The notes: generated by a model from the letters alone, not told the origin. Positions 33,597 through 43,742 are shown, counted from the stretch's first letter. The stretch: 64,000 nt of DNA from an uncultured Bacteroidales bacterium (GCA_900318245.1 ONJT01000002.1:1-64000); one strand, 5' to 3'. Numbers and translations: made by a program.

Positions 33597-34532
33597 TTAT
33601 TGTGCTTCTTTTTTCTGACAAACGAAAAGTCCGATAATGATCAGCGCCATGCCGATCCACTTGCCGATAGGCAAATGTTCGCCGAAAAAGAGGAACATCC
33701 AAAGGGCCGTAAAGGCCGGGCGGATATTGTTGAACGCATTCGCCTGCGTCACGCCTACCTTACGCAGCGCAAAGCAGAACAATATAAACGCAATCACGCT
33801 CGCAAACACCGTCAGGTATGCCACGCAACCTAACGCAACAAAAAGTTGCGATTTGTCAATTTCAAATTGTAAATTGTATATTGCCTCCGGTCCTTCTTTC
33901 CAGAACCACAAAGGAATAAAGAACAGCAGACTCACGCATTGCGCGTAGAAAATAAAGGTGAGCGAGGTGTATTTGACGGGTACCTTACGCATCATGATTG
34001 AGTCGATGACAGCGGCAGAAACGGCCAAAAATGCCAATAAGATGCCCCAGTAATTTCCGATGGAATAGTCCTTACTTTCGATGAGCGACAGCGCGAACAC
34101 GCCGGCTGTAGAAACAAGGATACCCAAAATATTGTATTTCGTCACTCGTTCGCGCAGAATAATGGCCGCAAAAATCGGACTCAACAACGGACTCGTAGAC
34201 AGCAGCGTCTCCGCGATCGTCGGGCTATGCAGCGCGTCATATGTAAAAGTCTCCAAAAGGTAATAGAGGAAAGGCTGGCAGAAACCCGCTATTAAAAATA
34301 GCGGCCAGTCTTGACGGTCAATCTTCTGCAACGCAAAAAGGCTGCTCTTGCGGCATATAAGACCGATAATCAGCATCAACAGTACCGAAGGTACAAAGCG
34401 CAGCACGATCATCGTAAACGGCGGTAACACGGCTAAGGCATGCTTGATCGCAATACCGCTCACCGACCATATGATCATCGACACGATGAGCGCCGTGATG
34501 GCCACAAATTCTTCGCTATTCTTTTTTGCCAT
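33597..34532 (-). CDS. EamA/DMT family transporter
   Basis: A 311-residue inner-membrane protein with about ten helices in two EamA repeats (first repeat SMIIWSVSGIAIKHAL; second YWGILLAFLAVSAAVIDS). A drug/metabolite exporter of unknown substrate. I chose the ATG at 34532. A 12-residue stretch (IYNLQFEIDKSQ, bases about 33850-33885) is encoded by degenerate CAAATTG units and looks like an in-frame insert in a loop. Divergent from dnaE. Confidence 0.88.
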   Translation of the reverse strand: MAKKNSEEFVAITALIVSMIIWSVSGIAIKHALAVLPPFTMIVLRFVPSVLLMLIIGLICRKSSLFALQKIDRQDWPLFLIAGFCQPFLYYLLETFTYDALHSPTIAETLLSTSPLLSPIFAAIILRERVTKYNILGILVSTAGVFALSLIESKDYSIGNYWGILLAFLAVSAAVIDSIMMRKVPVKYTSLTFIFYAQCVSLLFFIPLWFWKEGPEAIYNLQFEIDKSQLFVALGCVAYLTVFASVIAFILFCFALRKVGVTQANAFNNIRPAFTALWMFLFFGEHLPIGKWIGMALIIIGLFVCQKKEAQ

Positions 34533-34557
34533 TCTGTGCCAAATTACAAATCGGGGA

Positions 34558-34587
34558 CAAAGGTACAAAAAAATTTGCACATGTCAA
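34558..34587 (-). promoter_or_regulatory. Promoter of eamA sharing -33 with dnaE
   Basis: On the minus strand: -33 TTGACATGTGCAA (34587-34575), -7 TACCTTTG (34565-34558). The same bases, read forward, are the -33 box of dnaE. Confidence 0.75.
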
Positions 34588-34605
34588 AATAATTTTGTAA
34601 TTTTG
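34574..34605 (+). promoter_or_regulatory. Promoter of dnaE
   Basis: -33 TTTGCACATGTC (34574-34585), -7 TAATTTTG (34598-34605). The ATG at 34623 follows after 17 bases. Confidence 0.8.
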
Positions 34606-34622
34606 CGGCAAATTTGGCAATT

Positions 34623-37600
34623 ATGACTTTTACGCATTTACATGTGCACTCCCACTACTCGCTCTTAGACGGATTGTCGAAGGTAGAAGAGATCGTGGAT
34701 AAATGTCTGGAGACTGGTATGCCGGCGGTGGCCTTAACCGACCACGGCAACATGTACGGCATCAAGGAGCTCTTGGATTACTGCAAGAAGATCAACAAGA
34801 ACCGTAAGGCGGCCTGTGCGGCTTCCGGCGAGGAATTCGTGCCCTTCAAGCCTATTGTAGGTGTGGAGGCGTATTGCGCGCGGCGCGGACGTCTTTCAAA
34901 GAAAGACGATAAAGCGGTAAATGGAGAGGGACGTTCGTTCTTCATCGACCGCTCCGGCTGGCACCTCATCCTGCTGGCCAAGAACATGGTGGGTTACCAC
35001 AACCTCTGCCGTATTGTCTCGCAGGGTTACATGTCCGATGCGTATTACTACACGCCGCGTATCGACCGCGAGTTACTTGAGAAATACCACGAAGGTATTA
35101 TCTGCTCCTCCGCTTGTCTCGGAGGTGAGTTACCCCAGAAAATCCTCGATGGAATCGCCAAAGGTGGGGATTTCAGCGAAGCGGAAGAGACCGTACAATG
35201 GTTCAAGAATCTCTTTGGCGAGGACTATTATATCGAGCTCCAGCGCCATGAGACCCAGAAACCCGGTGCGGATGTAGAGGTCTATGAGCGCCAGAAACAG
35301 GTCAACCCTATTCTTATCGACCTGGCCCGCAAGTACGGCGTGAAGGTCATTGCGACCAATGACTCGCACTTCGTGAACGAAGAAGATGCGGAGGCGCATG
35401 ACCGCCTTATATGCTTGAGTACCAACCACTTCGTGAATGATGTCAACCGCATGCACTACACGAAGCAGGAGTGGCTCAAGACACCGGAAGAGATGGCTCA
35501 GATCTTCAGCGACATCCCCGAAGCACTTGCTAACACCCAGGAAATAGTCGATAAAATCGAGCTATATGACATCGACCACGGACCTATCATGCCGAAATTC
35601 GACATCCCTGCGTCCTTTGGTAAAGAAGAAGATTATCCGGATCGTCTGGCTTTCGAATCGGCGTACTTGCGCCACTTGACGATGGAAGGTGCGCTGGAGC
35701 GCTACGGCAAAGAGCGGCTTGAGAAAGACGAAGTGCTCAAGGAGCGTATCGAATTTGAGCTCAATACCATCATCTCGATGGGTTTCCCGGGCTACTTCCT
35801 TATCGTCATGGATTTTATCCGCGCGGCGCGCGAGGAACTCGATGTGTCCGTAGGACCAGGGCGTGGTTCGGCCGCCGGTTCGGTGGTCGCTTACTGCCTG
35901 AAAATCACAGACTTAGACCCGCTGGAGTACGACTTACTATTTGAGCGTTTCCTCAACCCTGACCGTATCTCCCTACCCGATATCGATACCGACTTCGAGG
36001 ATTGCGGTCGCGGCAAAGTGCTGGATTACGTGAGCCGTAAATACGGTGAGACGCACGTGGCGCATATCGTGACCTATGGTAAGATGGCAACCAAGTCCGC
36101 CCTCGCGGATGTAGGACGCGTACAACAGATTCCGCTCTCGCGCGTCAACGAACTGAAAGGACTCATCCCCGATCGCGAATTTCCCGGAAACATCAAGGAT
36201 GAGAAGGGTAAGTCACCAAAGGTGAACCTCAAAAACTGCTACAAATATATCGACGAACTCAAGCGCGAGTACGAGCAGGGCGATCCCAATACCCGCTCGA
36301 TGCTCGAGTACGCAGCGCGTCTCGAAGGCACGATTCGTCAAGTAGGTGTACACGCTTGCGGCGTGATCATCGGAGCCGATGATTTGACCAATTTTGCCCC
36401 GTTGAGTTCAGTAGAAGATAAGAATAGCAAGAAGCGCGTGCTTGTCACCGAATACGACGGACACGTGGTAGAATCCGTAGGACTGATCAAGATGGACTTC
36501 CTCGGTCTCATTACCCTGACGATTATCAAGGAGTGCCTCCGGAATATCAAGAAGGCCCGCGGCATAGACATCGACATCGACCATATTCCTATTGACGACG
36601 AACTGACCTATAAGCTCTTCCAGGAAGGCCGAACGGTTGCGGTGTTCCAATTCGAGTCGGCAGGTATGCAGAAATACCTGCGGGAACTGAAACCGACCGT
36701 CATCGGCGACCTCATCGCCATGAACGCCCTCTACCGACCGGGTCCAATGGATTATATCCCGCAGTTCATCAAGCGCAAACAAGGTATCGAACCCGTGACG
36801 TACGACATCCCCGTCATGGAGAAATACCTTAAGGACACCTACGGTGTCACCGTCTATCAGGAGCAAGTCATGCTGCTCAGTCGTCTATTAGCGAACTTCA
36901 CCCGCGGCGAGAGCGACAAACTGCGTAAGGCGATGGGTAAGAAGCAGATGGACGTGCTGGCCTCGCTGCAAGATAAGTTCATGGAAGGCGGAAAGGCCAA
37001 CGGACATGACGTCAAGATTCTCACGAAGATCTGGGAGGACTGGAAGAAATTTGCATCCTATGCCTTCAATAAGTCGCACGCCGCTTGTTACTCCTGGGTA
37101 GCATACCAGACGGGTTATCTCAAGGCCCATTATCCTGCGGAATTCATGGCGGCCAACCTCACCGTTCATAAGGACGATATCAAAGAGGTAACCAAACTGA
37201 TGGACGAGTGTAACGCACTGAAAGTGAGCGTGTTAGAACCCGATGTCAACGAGTCTGAACTCTCCTTTACCGTCAACCAGAAAGGCGATATACGCTTCGG
37301 TTTGGGTGGTATCAAGGGTGTCGGCGAAGGCGCCGCAGAAGCCATCATCTCCGAGCGCGAGAAGCACGGCAAATACAAAGATATCTTCGACTTCCTTGAG
37401 CGTGTCAACCTGCAGAGTTGCAACCGTAAGACGATTGAGAATCTGGCGCAAGCAGGCGCATTCGAATGCTTTAGCGACATCTACCGCGAGCAGTTCTTTG
37501 GTACCGATGAAAACGGCAATAGTGGGCTGGATCTGCTGATGAACTACGGTAATAAATGGCAGGCCGACAAGGAGAATAACGCCAACTCCCTCTTCGGCGA

Positions 37601-38456
37601 TCTGGACACGGCGATAGAGGTGAAGCACCCCGACCTGCCGCAAGTGCCGCGTTGGGACACCATCGAGCGCCTTAACAAGGAGAAAGACCTCATTGGCATC
37701 TATCTCTCTGCGCACCCGCTGGACGAGTATGCGTTCGAAGTCAGAGAGTTGTGTAATACCACCGCCAATGAGCTGACACTCTTCGAGAACTGGCGCAAAC
37801 CGGAGCAACGCAAGGATGCAGAGAACCTGCTGCGTGCCGCGAAAGCGGAGCAACCGGAAGAGGCTATTCTCCTACCCTCTGAGTTCCTGGCGGCCCATAA
37901 GAACCAAGCGTGCCTGCTGGGCGGTATCATTACCGAGGCGGAGCAGAAAATAAGCCAGAAAGGCAATCCTTACGGCCGATATACGATCGCCGATTATAGC
38001 GGTACCTATCAGCTCGTGCTCTTCGGCAATGCCTACTCGCAGTTTGCGCACCTGATGCTTAAAGACCTGTATGTGCTTGTCACGGGTGTGGTACAGCAGA
38101 AGAACGCAGGTCAACGGTGGTTCAAAGAAGCGCCGGATGAGGAAGCGGAGTTTGAGTTTGTAGTACAGCGCGTCGATATGTTGAACGAGGTGCAAAACCA
38201 ACGTACAGAGGGACTCAATATCCGTCTGTCGCTTGATACCATCACGCCGGAAATCATCGATGAACTCGTGGAGCAAACGACCAAGAATCCGGGTCAAGTA
38301 CGGCTTCACGTGACGGTATATAACCCGATGAATAGGCAACATGTTGTATTGACGAGTCGTTCGCAATCTATTCATGTTACCCCGCAGTTCTACCACTGGC
38401 TCTGCGAGCAGCGCGCCGACGGCGTCCTTGATTTCTCAGTCAAGACAAACGAATGA
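34623..38456 (+). CDS. dnaE: DNA polymerase III alpha subunit
   Basis: A 1277-residue replicative polymerase. It has an N-terminal PHP domain (THLHVHSHYSLLDG; ATNDSHFV), the palm with SVGPGRGSAAGSVVAYC and the catalytic aspartates in LPDIDTDFED, the FQFESAGMQKYLRELKP block, tandem HhH, and a C-terminal OB domain (GGIITEAEQKISQKGNPYGR). I chose the ATG at 34623 over an in-frame TTG at 34614. Its stop overlaps nadD by four bases. Confidence 0.97.
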   Translation: MTFTHLHVHSHYSLLDGLSKVEEIVDKCLETGMPAVALTDHGNMYGIKELLDYCKKINKNRKAACAASGEEFVPFKPIVGVEAYCARRGRLSKKDDKAVNGEGRSFFIDRSGWHLILLAKNMVGYHNLCRIVSQGYMSDAYYYTPRIDRELLEKYHEGIICSSACLGGELPQKILDGIAKGGDFSEAEETVQWFKNLFGEDYYIELQRHETQKPGADVEVYERQKQVNPILIDLARKYGVKVIATNDSHFVNEEDAEAHDRLICLSTNHFVNDVNRMHYTKQEWLKTPEEMAQIFSDIPEALANTQEIVDKIELYDIDHGPIMPKFDIPASFGKEEDYPDRLAFESAYLRHLTMEGALERYGKERLEKDEVLKERIEFELNTIISMGFPGYFLIVMDFIRAAREELDVSVGPGRGSAAGSVVAYCLKITDLDPLEYDLLFERFLNPDRISLPDIDTDFEDCGRGKVLDYVSRKYGETHVAHIVTYGKMATKSALADVGRVQQIPLSRVNELKGLIPDREFPGNIKDEKGKSPKVNLKNCYKYIDELKREYEQGDPNTRSMLEYAARLEGTIRQVGVHACGVIIGADDLTNFAPLSSVEDKNSKKRVLVTEYDGHVVESVGLIKMDFLGLITLTIIKECLRNIKKARGIDIDIDHIPIDDELTYKLFQEGRTVAVFQFESAGMQKYLRELKPTVIGDLIAMNALYRPGPMDYIPQFIKRKQGIEPVTYDIPVMEKYLKDTYGVTVYQEQVMLLSRLLANFTRGESDKLRKAMGKKQMDVLASLQDKFMEGGKANGHDVKILTKIWEDWKKFASYAFNKSHAACYSWVAYQTGYLKAHYPAEFMAANLTVHKDDIKEVTKLMDECNALKVSVLEPDVNESELSFTVNQKGDIRFGLGGIKGVGEGAAEAIISEREKHGKYKDIFDFLERVNLQSCNRKTIENLAQAGAFECFSDIYREQFFGTDENGNSGLDLLMNYGNKWQADKENNANSLFGDLDTAIEVKHPDLPQVPRWDTIERLNKEKDLIGIYLSAHPLDEYAFEVRELCNTTANELTLFENWRKPEQRKDAENLLRAAKAEQPEEAILLPSEFLAAHKNQACLLGGIITEAEQKISQKGNPYGRYTIADYSGTYQLVLFGNAYSQFAHLMLKDLYVLVTGVVQQKNAGQRWFKEAPDEEAEFEFVVQRVDMLNEVQNQRTEGLNIRLSLDTITPEIIDELVEQTTKNPGQVRLHVTVYNPMNRQHVVLTSRSQSIHVTPQFYHWLCEQRADGVLDFSVKTNE

Positions 38457-38977
38457 AAATAGGTATTTACGGAGGTAGTTTCAATCCCGTGCATTTCGGG
38501 CATGTGGGTTTGGCCAAGTGGATCATCGAGCATACTGACCTCGATGAGGTTTGGTTGCTTGTAAGCCCGAATAACCCGTTGAAAGCGGCAGGAATACTGG
38601 CTCCGGAAGAAGAACGACTGGAGGCGGTGCGCGAGGCAATAAAAGATATTAAGGGCCTTAAAGCTTCCGATTTTGAGTTCTCGCTTCCCCGCCCTTCGTA
38701 TACCGCCAACACCCTTCGGGCGCTGCGCAAAGCCTACCCGGAACATGAGTTCACGCTCGTCATCGGTGAAGATAACTTAGCGATCTTCACGCAGTGGCGG
38801 GAATACGAGTATATTCTGGAGAACTATCGGATATTCGTTTATCCGAGAAATCTGAGTACTCCGAATGCTCCGAATTCTCCGATTCTTCCGAATAATCCGA
38901 ATATTGTTTATCTCAAAGACGCCCCTCTTTTCGATATCTCATCAACTGCCATCCGTTCTTCTCTTGGACGTCGATGA
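38453..38977 (+). CDS. nadD: Nicotinate-nucleotide adenylyltransferase
   Basis: A 174-residue nucleotidyltransferase that makes deamido-NAD, the substrate of the NadE in this window. GGSFNPVHFGHVGLAKW holds the HxGH motif and DISSTAIRSSL the ISSTxxR motif. Between them PRNLSTPNAPNSPILPNNPN is encoded by degenerate TCCGAAT units (38851-38905), an in-frame expansion. The last 65 bases, including the ISSTxxR codons, overlap prmA on the opposite strand. Confidence 0.93.
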   Translation: MKIGIYGGSFNPVHFGHVGLAKWIIEHTDLDEVWLLVSPNNPLKAAGILAPEEERLEAVREAIKDIKGLKASDFEFSLPRPSYTANTLRALRKAYPEHEFTLVIGEDNLAIFTQWREYEYILENYRIFVYPRNLSTPNAPNSPILPNNPNIVYLKDAPLFDISSTAIRSSLGRR

Positions 38978-39686
38978 GCGTCAGGCCTTGGTGTTCTGCT
39001 GCTTCTTGCAACGCAGGACAGTCTTCGGCATAAAATCCGCTAATCCATAACTCGCCGCCTGCATGCATATGCTTTGCATATGATGCCATGTTTGCGAGGA
39101 GGATATTGCGGTGAATATTCGCGAGAATCAAGTCGTAGTTTTCTTCCGGCACAGTGCTCCCGAGCCGCACGTCAATCGTTTCTCCATTGAGCGCCGCATT
39201 CTCTATCGCATTCGCTACACTCTTATCGTCGATATCGACGGCTACTACGGATGCTGCACCCAGACGTTTGGCAAAAATCGCTAAAACACCGGTGCCTGTT
39301 CCGTGATCCAGCACATTTTTCCCCGATAGATGCGAACGAACTAACGTGTTGATAATCATCGAGGTCGTCTCGTGATGTCCGGCGCCGAACGCGCAATGTG
39401 GGATAATCTTCACGCCGAGAGGCAATTCCTGTATCGGATGTTCGGCCTCCCATGCGGCATTCCAGTTCTCGTCGGGACATTGCGCTGCGCCCTCAAATGT
39501 CACGCCTTCGGTAGCCGTGCACAAAGCCTCGATCTCATCGGCATTTTCTGCCCATAGTTCCGAAGGAATATAGTAGTCCGCATCGTCAATCGTATCCACG
39601 CCTAACTCACAGATTTGCTGGTTAAACACATCCGCCTGCCATTCCTCGGCAAAGTCCGTCTTTATATGTAACACATTATACTTCAT
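38913..39686 (-). CDS. prmA: Ribosomal protein L11 methyltransferase
   Basis: A 257-residue SAM-dependent methyltransferase. NVLDHGTGTGVLAIFAKRLG is motif I (DxGTGTG), VAVDIDDKSVANAIENA motif II, and NIHRNIL the NPPY-like substrate site. The start overlaps the end of folC by 11 bases. The end, with EKNGWQLMRYRKEG, runs 65 bases into nadD tail to tail. Confidence 0.94.
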   Translation of the reverse strand: MKYNVLHIKTDFAEEWQADVFNQQICELGVDTIDDADYYIPSELWAENADEIEALCTATEGVTFEGAAQCPDENWNAAWEAEHPIQELPLGVKIIPHCAFGAGHHETTSMIINTLVRSHLSGKNVLDHGTGTGVLAIFAKRLGAASVVAVDIDDKSVANAIENAALNGETIDVRLGSTVPEENYDLILANIHRNILLANMASYAKHMHAGGELWISGFYAEDCPALQEAAEHQGLTLIDVQEKNGWQLMRYRKEGRL

Positions 39687-40959
39687 AACTCGTTATTGCG
39701 TCTCCTACTAAGTAATTACTGCCGCCGATAAAGATGGCGTCTTCCGGCGCGGCATGCTGTTGCGCATAGCGAATCGCCTCTTTCGGATCATCCATCGCAA
39801 TGCCTTCTCTGCCCCAAAGCGCCAGCATCTCTTGGGCACTACGGGCGCGGTGGGTGTTGGGTGTGGTGAAGATATAGTGATAGCGCTCGCCGGCGGGCAA
39901 AAGGCGCATCACGACGTCGGTGTCTTTGTCGTTCACCATGCCGAAAACTATCCAAATGTGCGGGTTCTTCAACTCTTTGAGTTGACGCGCGACGTATTGC
40001 AGGCCATGACTGTTATGCCCCGTGTCGCAAATCGTCAGGGGTTGTTCGCTTAATGTCTCCCATCGTCCGCGCAAACCGGTCAGCGAACAGACATGCGCAA
40101 AACCCTCGTTAATCGCAGAGGTCGGAACATGAAGAGAGGTATAGTTACGCAGCACTTGCAGCGCCACATAGGCTGTTTGGAGATTCTGTTCCTGGTACAG
40201 TCCTTTGAGTTCGCATTCCGGCGCTTCGCGGAGACGGCGGGAGCGCATGTAGCCGCACTGGTCGGCAAACCATATACGGCAGTCGGTGGTCTCTAATCCT
40301 TCTCCTATGATACCGCATTCGCGCGCACGGTCGAGAAACACATTCATTGTCTGCGGGTGCGTCTCGCCAATGACGCAAGGTACGTGCGGTTTGATGATAC
40401 CTGCTTTCTCTTGCGCGATCTGCTTTAGGGTGTTACCCAGAAACTCTGTGTGGTCCAATCCTATATTGGTGATCACAGATAGAACGGGCGTAAGTACATT
40501 CGTGCTGTCCAAGCGACCGCCCAGCCCTACTTCTATCACCGCGACATCCACTTTCTGCTTCACGAAATACGCAAAAGCGAGGGCGGTCATGGTCTCGAAG
40601 AACGAAGGTTGAAGCGCATCCAAGAAGTCTTTGTTCTGCCCGATGAAACCGGCTATTTCTTGTTCTTCGATAGGCGTCCCGTTGATGCGTATCCGCTCCG
40701 TCAGGCTCACTAAATGCGGGCTGGTGAAGAGGCCTACTTTGAGCCCCGAAGCTTGCAAGGCCGCGGCGATAAGATGGGAGGTCGAACCTTTACCGTTCGT
40801 TCCGGCTACGTGGATGGCGCGGAGCTGTTCGTGCGGATTGCCCACATGCGCCATCAGCCGGAGCGTGTTCTCCAAGCCCGGTTTATAAGCCGACGCGCCC
40901 ACCATATGAAATGGCGGGCGAGCGTTATACAAGTAGTCTATGGATTCGTTATAAGTCAT
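39676..40959 (-). CDS. folC: Folylpolyglutamate synthase / dihydrofolate synthase
   Basis: A 427-residue Mur-ligase-family enzyme that adds glutamate to folates. ATP loop HVAGTNGKGSTSHL near residues 50-63; GLFTSPHLVSLTERIRING, VIEVGLGGRLDSTNV and DTGHNSHGLQ follow. I chose the ATG at 40959, 11 bases inside the gmk stop region. A translational coupling chain gmk-folC-prmA is likely. Confidence 0.95.
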   Translation of the reverse strand: MTYNESIDYLYNARPPFHMVGASAYKPGLENTLRLMAHVGNPHEQLRAIHVAGTNGKGSTSHLIAAALQASGLKVGLFTSPHLVSLTERIRINGTPIEEQEIAGFIGQNKDFLDALQPSFFETMTALAFAYFVKQKVDVAVIEVGLGGRLDSTNVLTPVLSVITNIGLDHTEFLGNTLKQIAQEKAGIIKPHVPCVIGETHPQTMNVFLDRARECGIIGEGLETTDCRIWFADQCGYMRSRRLREAPECELKGLYQEQNLQTAYVALQVLRNYTSLHVPTSAINEGFAHVCSLTGLRGRWETLSEQPLTICDTGHNSHGLQYVARQLKELKNPHIWIVFGMVNDKDTDVVMRLLPAGERYHYIFTTPNTHRARSAQEMLALWGREGIAMDDPKEAIRYAQQHAAPEDAIFIGGSNYLVGDAITSYEV

Positions 40960-41509
40960 CGTTCTCGTCGATGATGGCATCGAGTTGCTCGAAAGCATGG
41001 TTTAAGTCGTCATTTACGATGATTCGGTCGAAATAGGGTTTGTAGGACAGTTCTTCCTCCGCTTTTGCGAGGCGTTTCTCAATCATCTCGGGGCTGGTGT
41101 CTCCGCGGCCTTCGAGACGACGACGTAACTCTTCGATGGACGGCGGGCAGATAAAGATCGACACCGCTTTGTCGCCGAGGATACGCTTGAGGTTCAATCC
41201 TCCCTTCACATCGACGTCAAAGAGTACCTGCCGGCCGGCGGACTCGATGCGGTCGATTTCCTCTTTGAGGGTACCGTAATAAAGGCCTTCATAGACCTGC
41301 TCGAACTCGATGAAATCGTCGTTTTCTATACGTTTCTGGAATTCCTCCACCGTGATGAAGTAGTACTCTTTGCCGTGCACTTCCTGTCCGCGCGGAGGAC
41401 GCGTAGTACAAGATACGGAGAGTTCAAACAGATCCGGGTGCTTGGTGAGCAGGTGCTTCACCATGGTCGATTTGCCGCTACCTGACGGCGCACAGAAAAT
41501 ATAAATCAT
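40949..41509 (-). CDS. gmk: Guanylate kinase
   Basis: A 186-residue GMP kinase. P-loop APSGSGKSTMVKHLL at residues 7-21; GMP-binding SCTTRPPRGQEVHGKEYYF; the lid region RRRLEGRGDTSPEMIEKRL. Preceded by an AATTACC/AATTAGC tandem spacer and the yicC gene; the whole set mnmE-yicC-gmk-folC-prmA may be one transcript. Confidence 0.96.
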   Translation of the reverse strand: MIYIFCAPSGSGKSTMVKHLLTKHPDLFELSVSCTTRPPRGQEVHGKEYYFITVEEFQKRIENDDFIEFEQVYEGLYYGTLKEEIDRIESAGRQVLFDVDVKGGLNLKRILGDKAVSIFICPPSIEELRRRLEGRGDTSPEMIEKRLAKAEEELSYKPYFDRIIVNDDLNHAFEQLDAIIDENDDL

Positions 41510-41533
41510 AAATTACCAATTAGCAATTACCAA
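41510..41533. repeat. Tandem spacer, CAATTANC unit
   Basis: Three CAATTAC/CAATTAG units form the complete gap between yicC and gmk. The same unit type appears inside yicC at 42187-42214. Confidence 0.8.
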
Positions 41534-42424
41534 TTAGAGCACATTAAGGACCTGCTCCTTAATTTGCTCCAGTATATCTTTCATCTTGACAACGATGATT
41601 TGCATCTCCGACTGGTTGGATTTGGAGCCGAGGGTATTGATCTCGCGGCCCATCTCTTGGGCAATGAAGCCGAGTTTCTTCCCTACTCCGCTACCTTCGG
41701 TAGCCATCGTCTCGCGGAAGTATTTGATGTGGTTCGTGAGACGCACTTTCTCTTCGGTGATATCGAGTTTTTCGAGATAATAGATCATCTCTTGCTCGAG
41801 GCGGTTGCGGTCTATCTGCGCCTGTGTCTCGGCGGAGAGTTGCGCGAGGTTTTGCTCCAGGCGCTCTTTGATCTTCGCTACGCGGCCTTTCTCGAACGGC
41901 TCTACTTGCGCCAACAAATCTGCGATTCCATCGAGTTTTTCCGTGAACATCGCTTGGAGCGCAGCGCCTTCCTGCGTTCGGAAAGCGATAAAGGCATCGA
42001 GCGCTTTGTTAAGCGTTGCTTGGATGTTGCTCCACTCCTCGTCGGTAAGGTCCGACGTGTCTTCCTGTTGTTTGAGCACATCGGGGAAGCGAAGGATAGA
42101 CGCCATCACTTCCGGGGAAACGGGTGCGCCGAACTGCTCGGCATACTGCCGCGCGTACTCTTTGGCGGCCAACCAGTTCACAGAACTAATTGCTAATTGC
42201 TGATTGCTAATTGCAGACTCTTCATTTATGAAGAGGTCCACTTTTCCGCGCTCGAGGCGCTGACTAACGATCGTGCGTATGTCGAGTTCACGAGCCCGCA
42301 GCGCAGGTGTCATTCGGATAGAGAGATCCATCGTCTTTGAGTTGAGAGAGCGAATCTCACAGATCAATTTGTGTGTCCGGAAAATTGTTTCGGCCTTTCC
42401 GTAGCCGGTCATAGATAGTATCAT
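41534..42424 (-). CDS. YicC family endoribonuclease
   Basis: A 296-residue YicC/YloC protein: the N-terminal [25 protein letters not shown], and the C-terminal [20 protein letters not shown] are diagnostic. The family is reported to cleave RNA. Residues [15 protein letters not shown] are encoded by a TAATTGC tandem (42187-42214), an in-frame insert. The ATG overlaps the mnmE stop. Confidence 0.93.
   Translation of the reverse strand: MILSMTGYGKAETIFRTHKLICEIRSLNSKTMDLSIRMTPALRARELDIRTIVSQRLERGKVDLFINEESAISNQQLAISSVNWLAAKEYARQYAEQFGAPVSPEVMASILRFPDVLKQQEDTSDLTDEEWSNIQATLNKALDAFIAFRTQEGAALQAMFTEKLDGIADLLAQVEPFEKGRVAKIKERLEQNLAQLSAETQAQIDRNRLEQEMIYYLEKLDITEEKVRLTNHIKYFRETMATEGSGVGKKLGFIAQEMGREINTLGSKSNQSEMQIIVVKMKDILEQIKEQVLNVL
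42187..42214. repeat. In-frame TAATTGC tandem in yicC
   Basis: Four units TAATTGC/TGATTGC lie inside yicC and encode [10 protein letters not shown] without breaking the frame. Confidence 0.8.
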
Positions 42425-43737
42425 TTGCCTATACAGAATTTGCTGAATATATTCGACAGTACTTCGGCGTTGGTGATCTGGCCTGTCACTTCTCCGAGGG
42501 CGGAGAGGCAGTCCTGCAGGTCCATCGAGAGCAGTTCTCCGGAGAGGCCTTGTGCCATGCCCTCTTGTACACGCACTATCGCTTCGTGTGCACGATTTAT
42601 CGCGTCGTAATGGCGAGCGTTGGAGAGCATCACGGCGGAAGTCTGCAGAGACGCCCTTGCGATGCGAACTAACTCCCTTTTCAACGGCTCAATATCGTTG
42701 TTCTTGGCGGAAATCAGAATTCCTTCACCCTTTACGCCTAAGTCGGATTTATTGAGGACGTTGATAACCGTGCCCTTCACCGTTTCACCATTGAGAAGCA
42801 TAGCTTCGCTCATTTCATCATTGTCACGAACGTGCACGATAATCTGTGCGCGTTCGATGGCTTTACGCGATCGCTCGACGCCTAATTGTTCGATAGTATC
42901 GCTCGTTTCGCGTATACCGGCAGTGTCGATGAGGCGGAAGAGGATGCCGTCGATCACGAGCGTGTCTTCTATCGTGTCGCGCGTGGTACCTTGTATATCG
43001 CTTACGATCGCGCGTTGTTCGCCGAGCAGCGCATTGAGCAATGTCGATTTACCTACGTTCGGCGCACCGATGATCGCGACGGGTATTCCGTTTCGGATGG
43101 CGTTGCCCGTGCGGAAAGACGCAAGGAGTTCCGCTAATTTCTTCTCGATTTCATCGGCTAATTGGCTCAGTTCCGTGCGATCGGCAAACTCCAACTCTTC
43201 GTGGTCCGCGAAATCGAGTTCCAACTCGATGAGGGAAGTGAAATGCAGCAGCCTTTCGCGGAGCGAAGCGAGTTCATTGGACACGGAGCCGCGTAACTGA
43301 CTCAGCGCCAGGTCTTTCTCTGCTTTGGATTGCGCGGCGATGAGGTCCGCTACGGCTTCGGCTTGGGTGAGGTCCATCTTGCCGTTCAGGAATGCACGGC
43401 GGGTGAACTCTCCGGGTTCGGCAGCCTTACAGCCCGCGTCGATAAGCCATCGGAGCAACTCCTGCTGGATATACAGGCTCCCGTGACACGCGATCTCTAC
43501 CGTGTCTTCGCCCGTAAAGGAATGCGGCGCACGGAATACGGAACAAAGAACCTCATCCAACACCTCATTTCCCCGTTGAATACGGCCGAAATGAATGGTA
43601 TTGGCAGCCGCATCGCACAAACGTACACGCCCGACAAAGAGGCTATCTACTATCGAGATAGCTTGCTCGCCTGACACGCGGATAACGGCTATTCCGCCCG
43701 CGCCATAGGCCGTTGATATCGCACAAATCGTTGCCAT
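42421..43737 (-). CDS. mnmE: tRNA uridine 5-carboxymethylaminomethyl modification GTPase MnmE
   Basis: A 438-residue protein: N-terminal folate-binding domain ([20 protein letters not shown]), helical domain, and inserted G domain with [15 protein letters not shown] (G1), the G2 GTTRD, DTAG (G3) and NKSD (G4). The C-terminal FCIGK is the conserved CxGK that takes part in wobble uridine modification. I chose the ATG at 43737, only about 13 bases behind the expected transcription start, so the leader is very short. Confidence 0.97.
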   Translation of the reverse strand: MATICAISTAYGAGGIAVIRVSGEQAISIVDSLFVGRVRLCDAAANTIHFGRIQRGNEVLDEVLCSVFRAPHSFTGEDTVEIACHGSLYIQQELLRWLIDAGCKAAEPGEFTRRAFLNGKMDLTQAEAVADLIAAQSKAEKDLALSQLRGSVSNELASLRERLLHFTSLIELELDFADHEELEFADRTELSQLADEIEKKLAELLASFRTGNAIRNGIPVAIIGAPNVGKSTLLNALLGEQRAIVSDIQGTTRDTIEDTLVIDGILFRLIDTAGIRETSDTIEQLGVERSRKAIERAQIIVHVRDNDEMSEAMLLNGETVKGTVINVLNKSDLGVKGEGILISAKNNDIEPLKRELVRIARASLQTSAVMLSNARHYDAINRAHEAIVRVQEGMAQGLSGELLSMDLQDCLSALGEVTGQITNAEVLSNIFSKFCIGK

Positions 43738-43742
43738 AAAAA

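Noticed and set aside
42620-43300. Large reading frame antisense to mnmE
   Set aside because: It is Ser/Arg-rich without motifs and mirrors the codon pattern of mnmE; mnmE itself is complete and conserved.
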